The notes beneath the pieces were generated by a model. The model saw only the letters and a program-made list of their open reading frames with translations. It was not told the origin of the DNA and ran no database searches. Of a DNA stretch of 64,000 bases, positions 51,196 to 62,900 are shown one piece after another. The translations under genes were made by a program, and so were the position numbers. The stretch is from Manduca sexta (taxonomy: Eukaryota > Arthropoda > Insecta > Lepidoptera > Sphingidae): positions 15,583,826 to 15,647,825 of the forward strand of contig NC_051140.1 of assembly GCF_014839805.1 (NCBI RefSeq), in the 5' to 3' direction. The stretch's first letter is position 1. Every line of letters starts with the position of its first letter.

Positions 51196-53264
51196 CTAGA
51201 CAATATGTTTTGTTAATGATTTTGAAAATGGTAACTGATTCGAAAGACAGGATTTTATGGATTTTTTTAGTGTTAAAAAACTAAACTACGTTAAAATCAG
51301 AGAACTAGTAATTTCGGTGGTATTTTTTTTAAAACATTAGGTAATATTGTTGACGTTTTGTGTAAGGCATAGTCCCAACCTACATTATTCAGGAAGCGGA
51401 AAAAGCAACATCAATAATTAATGTAGGTAGATCTATTTAATGTAACATTTTAGTTTCACTGTTCCTCACTATAAAATATAGTAATTACCTCAACGCAGTA
51501 AGAGCTTTTGGCTTTAAGATATTGTAGAAGGAACTACGGAGATCTACCTATCGTTACAGCTTAAAAACGGACCATAAACAAAAGTAGGAATTGTAGAACG
51601 AAAATAAAAACACAAATTCATGCTGCATCTACTAAATTTATTTCGCCCATTTACATACAATTTTAACAATAGCTACTCGGCATTCGCTTCTTGGTACACA
51701 CCACTACGTTTTGTACTGATTAATTTCATTTGGCGACCGCTATCGTCCGTCTAAGCTAATGAAATGAAAAAATATCCGTACACATACTGTTCGAGAATTT
51801 GAAAAAAATATACAAATAAACATACCTTTAATTTATTATCATTAATCTACGTCGAAATCTCCGAAAACGTGCCCCACCGCGTTTCCTTACACCGCTAAAA
51901 TAAATTTAAATATATCTCAGATAGCAAACGTTACAAAAATAACTGCAGACTTTTTGGTACGAAGACGTTATACTACATTAATGCTTTAAAATAAATGGAT
52001 CTTCATATTCCTACATATAAATGATTACATTGACCACGCACGAATAATGCATTCATACAAATTTCGTCAACACACATACAAACATGGGTAACTCGACATT
52101 TCTTATTCTATAACAATGCGGTAGAAAATACTTCGAACTGGAGAAGGTTGAAGCTGAATTATCGCTTCGACACCAAAAACTCAAAATATAATTTAATCGA
52201 TGTTAATATGTGGCATAAGATACGTGCTTTAATATACATTAGAATAGTCTACTTCCATCCGCCTTTATCCCACAGAACTTGTTTTTTTTGCAGAAAAAAA
52301 TATTGTACTTTTAGCGGCAAACGTTAACCACCGAATGAATTACTACCGAAAAAAAAGACCCAAAAAAATTGACCCAAACTAGGAAAGGAAGTCAGGACCT
52401 CCCTTTCTAGTCTATATGACTTGCCTTTATAAGATTTATGAAGCGAAAGAATAACATACCAAAATGTATAAATTATTAAAAAATGTATTTCATGCCACAT
52501 ACGCTAAGCACCATTTTTCAATGACATGTTTTGAGGCGATTAGGTGTCAGGGCGGTAAATCTGTGTCAACTCTTATAATTTATAAATATTCTACAAGACA
52601 ATACTATCGCGTTCTCAACGATTATATAATTTTGATAGGCATGACAAAAATACATCAACTTTTAATTTTAGTACTTATCTATGTCTACAGCCCAAGTAAA
52701 ACATAAACAAATATCGATATGAAACATATTAATATCGATATAATTTCAACGTCAATACAAAGCACAATAATTTAATTCACTGATGATTTATGCTAAACGG
52801 GTTAAAAGTAAATAAATTGATAACTATGAATTACATATTAGTATTCATAAAATTCCATTATGCTCGTATCCCCGAATGGGTGGACAGGTCTTATAATATT
52901 CTCGCTATATGCCAACTGCTAAATGCATTGGTGGTTACAAAAAAAAAAATGGACTGTAGAAAGTAAATATAATTTTTTTTTTTGTGAATAAGTATTATAA
53001 TCACAAAGATTATGCGGCGTTTTCCGAAACTGTGACCGCTTTATAATATGTAAGATAGTATACTAAATATACAAAAATAATTCTAAACATGTACTTAATC
53101 TCTCTAGTCAAGATCTAAAATGCCCCTAATTGGAGTTGACTATACAATAATTGTATTAACATGCGACAGAAACACTCCAATGGATGCATTATAATAACAT
53201 CTATGGCCATTTTATTTATACGTGACGGAATTATACGTCGAATGACATGAAGAAGACATTAGAC

Positions 53265-53345
53265 GTGTTATTACGTCATCAGCACGAAAATGTATTAAAT
53301 AGCTCTTATATATAAATGTTGTAAAATACAGTGTTACGTCACCAA
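53265..53345. promoter_or_regulatory. Pair of TGACGTAA (CRE/bZIP) sites
   Basis: TTACGTCA occurs at 53,271-53,278 and 53,334-53,341, 63 bases apart. Another TGACGTAA is at 54,870. They match CREB/ATF or PAR-bZIP sites. Confidence 0.25.
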
Positions 53346-54864
53346 TTTTATTTTCACTGTCGCATTGCTGTATTACGATTGCGGTATGAAAATTGAACGA
53401 AAAAATAACTTAGAACTATAGTTACAATAGCGTAGTACAACACATAAAATACAATAAACATGAGTAAATATTCAAAAACTGTAAATTCTTAAGAAATTGT
53501 TCGTTGGAAATGTCATAGTGGCTAAAATCTAAAAACTATATTACATATAAAAACATCTACAATAAAATGTAATTAATATCACTTGATAATCGGAAAGACA
53601 TTAATATATTTGGAGTAAAAATTTGACAGTCAATTTCAGTTCAGTTATGGTTAATAATGGTTAATAAGTATATAAAAGAGCGATCAAATAACGAATTAAA
53701 AATACCTATAGTAGTTTTGAAAAATCGTACAAATATTTTAGGTATTGAATTTTAAAATATTTATTAAAACCCCTTACTTAAATAATCCTCATGGGTGTGT
53801 TAAGAATTCGCTATTTTATTGATGATTTAAAAGCAAGTAACAATTTGTCGATTCTTATTTTACTTTAAATGATTCAAGATTTCAGTATTCAAATAAAGGG
53901 TTTTATTCAGCCTCCAAATACAATTGAGATCGAGAATTTTAAAGTATAAGCAAATTGTTTTCGTCAATTGAAAAGTTATCTTAAACTAGGAACAATATAT
54001 AAACTATAAATAAAAGTGCTACCATATACTAACCAAAACAGTTAAATATTAAACTGCATTGTAAATTGTAGTTCTTGAAAGAAACATAATATAGAAGTAT
54101 AATAAAAATTGCACCAGTTACGAGGTTCTCAAATACTTATTATTACAAGTTTAAAAAATGCATTATAACGAATTACTCTCGTTGTAATACTGTTCCATGT
54201 GAAATAATTGAAACCTTTTGTGCGTTTTATAATTTGTGATTATTAACGTATACTATATTCATTACATGTAAAAATACTTACAAAAATCGTTAACATAATT
54301 TAATTGCATTGACGATGATAAATAATGTTTCAGTTACAATAATAATAATCAATTGCTTGCACGTTTGCCCATTTAACATCAGTAATAATATTATCTTAGG
54401 TGCGACAGAGCTTTACAGCTACTAGTTACCTAGTCGAGTGTCCACGCTACGACTTAAATTATAACTACATGCATAATATTATATACTTTTGGTGTTGTGT
54501 GGGAAGAGAAAAAAACTCATAAACCCCACATTAAGACGCATATGATTTTGTATTCCTTAGATTAGTTTCATGTATCTGTCTAACTAATTTATTTTCCTTT
54601 TTTTCGATGAACAAAAATAAAATGAAACGTCATTATCGATTATTAATAACATAAATCCAATTCATTAAATTCATAATTGAAATGTCAGTATCCCCTAATA
54701 CTAGTATGTAAAATTAATTATTTCCATAGTTGCATATTAAATAATTATACTCAATAGTAAATATAAATTAAATAGATGGTTAAATTAAATATTGTATTAT
54801 GTTGAGCAAAGATAAACAAAGACTTATGTAAATGATCTTTTTCGTGCATTCATATTATGAAAAA

Positions 54865-54925
54865 AGTTATGACGTAACGTGACGTGCGTGAAGTAAAACG
54901 TCAAGACGTGATATCACGTCGCCGG
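54865..54925. promoter_or_regulatory. ACGT-core cluster with a 16-base palindrome
   Basis: TGACGTAACGTGACGTGCGT followed by AACGTCAAGACGTGATATCACGTC. The last 16 bases (54,905-54,920) are a perfect palindrome. Five ACGT cores fall within about 50 bases. Confidence 0.28.
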
Positions 54926-56154
54926 CACAGAATGGATATATCGAATGACCTTTAATAATTTAAAGACATTTTTTGTCTTCGTGGCATTATAGTCTCACAA
55001 TATGTAGCTTAAACTTACATTAAAATCAATAAAAAAACATGAAAACGACAGAATGCATTAATAAATATAAAATTTTAAAAAGACGTGAACATATTATCGA
55101 ATGAAGATCAAATAGTAATTAAAGACTTTTACCAATTCCATTTATAATTAATACTTTGAATAGGAATCATTAAATTTGTTATCACAAATTCTCTTTGATC
55201 AAGAGATGGAATAAAGCAAATTATCTTCATCTTCAAATAAAATATTTTTTTGTTTCGATAGGGCTTACTATTCGTGTAGGTGTTGGAATTTGGAACAATA
55301 TAATATTTTGATATTACTGTTCATGTTTTATAATTACTTGTAGGGTATTCAAAGAATATCGTAGATCGAAATATTATAGTATAATTGCGTACACTTACGA
55401 AACAACTTAAAGTTGTAGTCACATATCACTACCGATATTATTGGTAAGCGTCAATTATTCAATAACTTATATCACCTGTTTTATGGCCCCGAAATATAAA
55501 CTAAACTGCATTTTAAATAAAGCATAAAATCGTATATTCCATAAAATAATCACTTATGGCCAAATTTATATTGTAAAACCACTTGCATCACGGTTAGATA
55601 TGTGTCAAGCGAAAGATAATGGTTAGACAAACCTCGACTCACTCCTGATAAAAAACGAAGAGCAAAATTATTCAACTTAAACATTGCTATAATTAATAAC
55701 TAAGGAGTTTTATGTAGTCACGAGAATGTTTGAATTATTTTGGGAAGAATAATTACTTATCGATAAACCTTATGATTGTTATAAGTATTCAAGATAACAT
55801 TGCAGTTTGGTAAAGTCGTTGTAATTATAATAAAACCATCGTCAATAAAAAAGTATCAAATGAATACAACTGGATATATTTTTCTTATTTCGGCTTTATA
55901 ATCAAATACTATATTTGTAACTTATCAATGCTGACACACTAAAAATACGATATCAGTGACTAGCAGCATATTGACCACAATAGGCTTCGTAATACTCAAA
56001 ACTTAGTCAATTTTGGTGCATTCTTCACCTATTGTCACATTTTGGATAGATATAGTACAACACAAAATTTTATAATTTTGTATTTGAATAGCGATGTCGT
56101 CGAATACATACTTTGGCTTTCGATATGGTTTTAACAATCAAACTAATCATCATC

Positions 56155-56300
56155 AGCCGCAAGATGTCCACTGGTGAACATGAGCCTCCCCGAAAGATTT
56201 TCAGATCGACCTATTGTAAGCGGCCCGCATCCAGCGACCTCATGGTACTTTTATGAGGTCATCTGTTGACCTCGTGGGTGGACGTCAAACTAATAAACCC
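56155..56300 (+). repeat. Probable interspersed repeat (CATCATCAGCCG type)
   Basis: Reads CATCATCAGCCGCAAGATGT, CCACTGGTGAACATGAGCCT, GGCCCGCATCCAGCGACCTC and GTGGGTGGACGTC, a widespread lepidopteran repeat. It has no intact ORF. Confidence 0.55.
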
Positions 56301-56637
56301 CTTCAATGCAAAGCAGTCTTGATAACGTTTAAGATATGCATTTTTATACCGTGACACTTCATATGAGATTTTTTTTTTTTATTTATTTAACGTCATTTTA
56401 GTACCGATGCTGTTTAAAAATAGGTGAATTGGCAGCCCGACCATATTGTAAAAGTTAAAAAACGCGTCTTTTAAAACGTTAAGCCTCTAATATTTTACGT
56501 AGTACTGATATTATGCGATTCTTTATTAACGTCCGATTTCAATATACCATTCCAATCTTCGATCAAATCTCGAGACTAAACAAATCAAAACTAACTTATT
56601 TGTATCATTGTAATATGTCAAGCATGACAAAAAAAAC

Positions 56638-56643
56638 TTTATT
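56638..56643 (-). terminator. Polyadenylation signal of spg
   Basis: On the minus strand the hexamer AATAAA lies about 140 bases after the spg stop codon and is the first such signal downstream. It predicts a short 3' UTR ending near 56,615-56,625. Confidence 0.6.
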
Positions 56644-56781
56644 CTGATTGGTTCATTTCCGCGGTAGATCGAAAAAAACGATTGGCATAGTTAATTGAAA
56701 TTGAAGGTTAGCAAAAAGTTATCGATAATATCCAATTGTCACGATAAAAAAATGTTTTACGATAGTAACCATAAGAGGCGT

Positions 56782-56951
56782 TCAACAATGCGATTCACCG
56801 TTCTCGTGATGTCCCGAGTCGAAGCTGCTGAGATGGCCGAGTCCTTTGGGCGGGATGGGCGGCGGCGTCTCGTTCTCATCCACTCGTAGCGGCTCCGACA
56901 TCATCGATATTATTTCTTCGTAGCGTAATGATTCCACTGTCAGATCGAGAT
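56782..56951 (-). CDS. spg: spg last coding exon and stop
   Basis: 170 nt: two bases completing an Asp codon, 55 codons and a TGA stop at 56,782-56,784. The acceptor is TTACCTCTAG. It encodes LDLTVESLRYEEIISMMSEP, then ETPPPIPPKGLGHLSSFDSG and a short HHENGESHC end. TPPPIPPKG is the fifth potential SH3 ligand of the tail. Confidence 0.88.
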
Positions 56952-59900
56952 CTAGAGGTAAGAAATAAGGTTGATTTTGAATTTATAATGTTTTGTTTAT
57001 AGTTAGTCTACTTTTATCTTTCCTTTATTTTAATTTGGGATAAACAAGACCCATTTCAAACTAGAGGCAAAATAGTTTAGCCTAATTTTTTACGACTGTC
57101 TAACTGACGTGAACCCCCCCGTAGAAGATTCATTATCAGCGAATGTTGTTAAAAACACAAAGAATCTACTACATACACTTATCATAACTACATCAAGCAG
57201 GCGATAGTTAAGGCATTATAGAAAAATTTACTTTAAAGTTTTAAAAGTTTTGAAAGTGGGCTTTTAACGGTCCTATATTAAAGTATCAAATCGAAATGGA
57301 TATAGAAATCGAAGCAGGCCTGCAATGAGGTGGACGACGACCTGGTCCACGTGGCGGGACGAAGCTGGATGAGACTGCCCTGGACAGAATAACCTGGCGT
57401 GCATTGCAAGAGGCCTACACTCAGCATTGGGTGATTATACAGTGTCATTTTGACACTGCATTTCTAAATGAAAACACATAATTATCTACTTAGAAATAAC
57501 ACTTTACAATAAGTTACATGAGCCATAGATGTAAAATAAAAAAGTGAAAATTTCGAAGAAAATAAATATTAATTAAAAAGTAACTTAAGTTTTACGCGTC
57601 CTAATGCCATTACTGCTACTCTTAGATAATTCGTCGCAGCGGCAACATCATACTTTCAGTCAGAAATACACCCATGCACACGCCATATTCGCATTAAATT
57701 ACAATATGATCAAAAAACTAAAACCAGGATATTTGGTGAAAATAACTATTATTAATGGAAGATTTTTGGCACAATGTCAAAAAGGGTGGAGACTAGTATA
57801 TGGTTTCATTTAGTAATGCAATGTCAAAATGCCCCTGTATAGGATGAAGAAGAAGAAAGAAGAGAGATATTAAAGTATGAAATCCAATGTGACCTCTGTG
57901 CAAGTGTCGGTGGTCCTCGTTGGTGTAGGGGTGCGCGTCCACGCTGACGCCGGAGTCGCGCGCGTCGTCGTCGCGCCAGCGCCGCGGCAGCGCGGGCGGC
58001 GCCCCCGCGCACACGCCCGCCAGCCCCGCCGCACCGCCCTCCCACGAACGCTTCTCGCCTGGACAGGGGAATTGTGACAGTACTTCACTGGACACATTTG
58101 AATACATTTATTTTGCCAATTCGCCACAGATAAACAAAATACTTCTCTCTGACTAGTCTATAATCTAATGTAATGCTGTAATTTCTCACTCCCACTTTTA
58201 GTAAATAGATACGACAAAAAATTAAAATTCGTTTTTCATTTCATTATCGTCATTTCTAATATAAACCACCCTATACTACGGTGTATGGTTTATGACTTAC
58301 TAGTCATAAGATTTATGTGACACATTTTAACCGTAATAGACATTGACACTTGTATAATACCTGACACACGCGGCGGCAGGGGCGGTGCATCGCCGGGCTC
58401 ACTCCACGACGCGCGACTGTGACGTCGCGTCTCCACCACCTCGCCGTCGATAGAATCACTGGAACAAAAACATTTTTAACAAGCTGCGCCAGTAAATTCA
58501 CCTTCGTGTACTTGATTCCATACTCGTACACTTATATAAGGCCAAGCGCCAGAAATGTATAAAGTTAATAAAGCATATAAATCGCCGAAATATATTCGAC
58601 AAACAAATGAGGATAGTGATTGCCCAAGACCAACGCTGCCAACGGAATTATGAGTTAATTGCCAACCTCAAGTATCACTGATCGTGCCATCTAAAACTAA
58701 ATTATTTTTTTTCTCTCACCGATACTTCTCCAAAGGTGGCCGCGTGGGACTGCGCGGGTCACCCGACTTTGGTCGGGTCGGTATCGGCGGCGCGGACTTT
58801 ATCATCGAGCTGTCGTCCAAACAGTCCCTGTTGTCCGCGACTGGAAGACTTGTCGACATTATGCTTTGCTGGTCTAAGGGATCTTCTATGGAGAGCTGCG
58901 AAGCATGCATTTACTATTAATTCTTCTTTCATACTAAAGATTTTGTAAATGTAGCTAAAGTATTAAAAATGTAACCAATAGATCATATTTCATATTGATT
59001 TGGTTGTGATTTATGTTTATGCGAATGTTAGGCATTGAAATAAAAGGTTTCTTTTTGTGATTTTTCGATGACGCGATGTTTCTCTGACTTTCCAGCCTTC
59101 ATAGTCACAGAGAGAACTATATATAACCTATCATTTTCAAATTATGCAAAAAAGGATAATAAGAAAAGTAAAATTAAATTAGCAAAAATTTTAGAAGCAG
59201 ACGAACTCAAATCTGGAAACTACTTTTATTTCAATTGACTTGGTTATATTTAGTGGAAAAACGGTTACGCGGATAGAGCTATGAACAAGTCTTTTATTAT
59301 TTGAAATTTTATGTTAGAATAGAATACTTACCGGTTTATCGTACAAATGTCCATCTTCGTAATAATTGTCGTTCTGTTGAATACTTTGAGATCTTTTGTC
59401 CAGTGCTGGAACTGGTGGTAATGGCGTGCTGAAAGAAACACTACTCTTATACCAATAAAGACAATCACGTAATGCGAAAGCACTATATGGTGTATATAAA
59501 ATTTTTCGTTACGAATCAGCTGGAGCATTGAAAATAATTTGAAATGTTCATGCATTATCGAAAACGTAGAAAAACTTCTATGAATGAAACTGTCGTTATG
59601 TGATACGCCATACATTATTGTGATAAGCATTTTTTTCTTACCGTTATATGAATAAGGAAGATAGCAATATAACCACATACAAACATTTTTAATATGATTG
59701 TATCTGCGTGGACCTAGGCTCATAGTTAACTTCACATTTATACACATTGGTAGTACCATAAGGTGTATATTATTGTTTACTTACTTGACAATACTTTCCG
59801 AAAGTTGTCGCCTCGCCCGAGCGAGTCCCGGTCCTAAGTTCTGTCTCAATTGATTGAATCGTTCCACGAGTCGCCTAAAATGACACACATAATAAAATGT

Positions 59901-62900
59901 TATCAAAATAATTATAAATTGAAATCATTATTAGAGTTCTTGACTGATTGAACGTTTTTTATAATTTAATTTTAAAATATGTTTTCGAAATTATTGTTTC
60001 GAGACTAGCTTCAGACCAGTCGTATAGTTTGAGTAAACGTGTAAGAACAATGAAATGAGGTACCGGTGCAGCGGCTTGACGTCGTCGGGCGCGAGGCGCG
60101 CGTGCAGCGCCAGCGCGGCGTCGAGCACGGCCAGCTGCGCCGCCACCAGCCGCCGCAGCCGCGCCGCCGCCGCCGCCTCGCGCGGCCGCGCCCCCCGCAC
60201 GAACTCGGGCGCCAGGAACGCCTGCGCGCGCACACAACACATACAGCTTTATTTTGTACTACCAGATGATATTATTAACAACTACATCGGTTAACATATT
60301 TCTTTTTTTAATTAATAAAGACATGAAACGTTAAAATGAATAAAGTTCGTTTATTACAAAGCAATTACAACTATAAATGCTTAAATCGCTCTATAACTAC
60401 AAAATATAAAAATAGGCCTAAATATCCGTTACCTCGATTATTAGACGCGCAAACTGCCTATCACATGAGGGACACCATACCTGCTCGTATTTGGTGATGC
60501 CGCCCTGCACATTGGCGTCGATGGTACCCTGCAGCCGCATGGAGAACGGGTTGATGTTCCGCGTCGGCTCCGCCGTGTACTGCGAGATCAGACTGCGAAG
60601 CTCACGTTCCGTCGCCTCCATCGTTTCACAGGCGAACTGTTTCGATCAAACATTTGAGATTATATCGCGTTTTTTTATAAATGACTATAAAAAATTTAGA
60701 TCACTTTATAAGTGAGGTTTTGGGTACCATTTCCCAGTCAGCTAACACATACAAATAGTGTTAAAATTATCGATATTGGTTTAAGCTTGTCTCTGTCACA
60801 TCATATGATGGATAAACGCTTGGCAAAGTTCAAGTATACTAGTTTCGTTTCTAGAAAGCTTTCAGGAATAAGAGAGTAAGGAATGATATTATAATTTTAA
60901 AAGTTGGTACTTACTTCGACAGGTGGTATCTCCTCGACGGACCTCGATATGACTTCGGACCAACGAAGTATACCTGGCAAACTGTTTTCCGTCACTAGAG
61001 TAGTCCTTTCAATCCAGAGGCTCTAAAAGAATACACGAAATTTTATGTAATAGTTGTTAGAGCAGAGGAAATAAAATAAATAACTTCGTCTCTTTTCTAT
61101 AAAATTCTGTCATTTGCCACCGTTGTAACCATGCAACCACAGGCAGTTACATCCTCTCCTTCAATGAATACCAAATAACACGACCATGGTATCTGGCAAA
61201 CAAATTGAGCACTCCACCACGTAGAGCGTGCAAGTTGTTTACCGGCTATCATATTTACGAAGCCGGTATCTATTAACCTTGAACTCGTTATCCTTGTCGA
61301 TGGGCGGCTTGTGCAGCGGGCGGTCGCAGAGGAAGGTGTCGACGTCGTTGGCCGCGTAGAAGCGCCGCAGCTGGTCGGGCGCGCCCGCCGGCCACGCGCG
61401 CCGCGACGGCACCGGCTTCACGTTGCAGATCTGGATGTCTGGCCACGGACAATTGTATTATACTAGACTGTTTAAAAAGGAGAGGTAATCTACACACAGA
61501 TACAGACAAAATATATATATTACAAACTGATAATATAGAATATCTTACTCTCGATGATTGCATTTATTTAGGTCTAACCGTGTCTGTTAGTAAGTGAACA
61601 CGAATCCATATAGATGCTCAAAAGGTGAAAGGAATAATAGTGCTGGTATTTCTGATTATGAGTGGAGAAGAGGTAAGGTACATATTGGTTACTAGCTTTT
61701 GCTCGCAGCGTCACCCGCGTGGAGTAGTTTTCCGGGATATTTTTTTTTCCGACTTGTATTATGACCAAATTACACAAAGTCATTAAAAATTGTAGTCTAT
61801 GTGTTATTCTGCTGTATAACTAATGTTACTGTAAAGTTTCATTCAAATCGATTCAGCAGTTTTTTCGTGAAAGAGGAACAAACATACATACTTCCATCCC
61901 CACAAACTTTAGCATTTATAATAGTAGGATTGACAAGAACACATATTTTATTACCAAATACATAACCTTGAGAAATACAAGTTTCGTTTGCACAATGTTT
62001 GGTCACTATGAAGCGATCATTGTGTAATATGCTTACACTGTCCGTCATTGGCTATGATGGAGTCGTCGGGCGGCGTGTTCCGCATGAGGATGTGCGCGGA
62101 AACGTATTCCGCCTGCAGCCGCTGGGTGAACGCACCGATGCGCTCGTACTCCAGACCTCGGTAGATGAACTGCTTGTTCTAAAAGGAGTAATATATACGC
62201 GTTAGGAAATGTACTAGGTATAAGTTATAGTGAAAATTCATTTTTAGTTATAGAACACTGTGAATAATACTGCGTGAAAACTATAACATGGTTAATTTAA
62301 TAAACCAAACTAGCGTTAATCAATACAATTAATGATGAGCTACAGTGTTTAGTTTTCGAGAGACTGTTAATTCGCTTTTGTGCAACGGTAGTTTCTAAGC
62401 TACAGCTATCATCGCACATATGCTTACAAGTAATTTCATATAATACTTTCATCGGCTTACTAATTTCACTTCATAAAGAAGACAGCTTCAATGAATGAAC
62501 GCTTTTCTTGAAGCCATTTCAAACCAGCGTTTAATATCATAGCGTTACGACTTACTCTCACAAACAACGGACACCCTTTCCCGTAGAAGCCGACCCTGAA
62601 GTATTCAGGCTCGGGTCTCAGTTGCTCCATGATAGAGTCCAGGAAGGTGGCGTGCGTCCGCAGACAGTGCGACAGACGAGGGTAGTCGCACAACTTCACC
62701 TCGTACAGTGTTGCCAGCTCGCGGAGTAGTGGCAGACCTTTCTCCCAACACTGAAAGTATTTGTTTTAGTTTTTTACCTTTGAAAGCTCTTTATTATGAC
62801 TACTGGACATAGTGAGAACATATCATGTCTGGAATAACAAACAATACTTTGTAAATCACGTCGTAAGATAGTGTTTCTACTGTTTATGGGTGGTTGTCGC

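Larger units (their letters stand above)
47700..56637. other. Intergenic between UCH and spg
   Basis: AT-rich DNA holding the double palindrome, a family R copy, a family B SINE and bZIP-type motif clusters. No exon is seen. The 5' region of UCH lies at its left end; the 3' end of spg lies at its right end. Confidence 0.6.

Noticed and set aside
59328..59759. 143-codon minus-strand open frame
   Set aside because: It overlaps the real spg exon 59,332-59,428 in another frame and runs through intron. Its composition is that of AT-rich intron sequence.
60055..60294. Plus-strand and alternate-frame ORFs in the GC-rich exon
   Set aside because: Shadow frames of the spg exon 60,064-60,221, whose true frame is fixed by conserved ends and splice phases.
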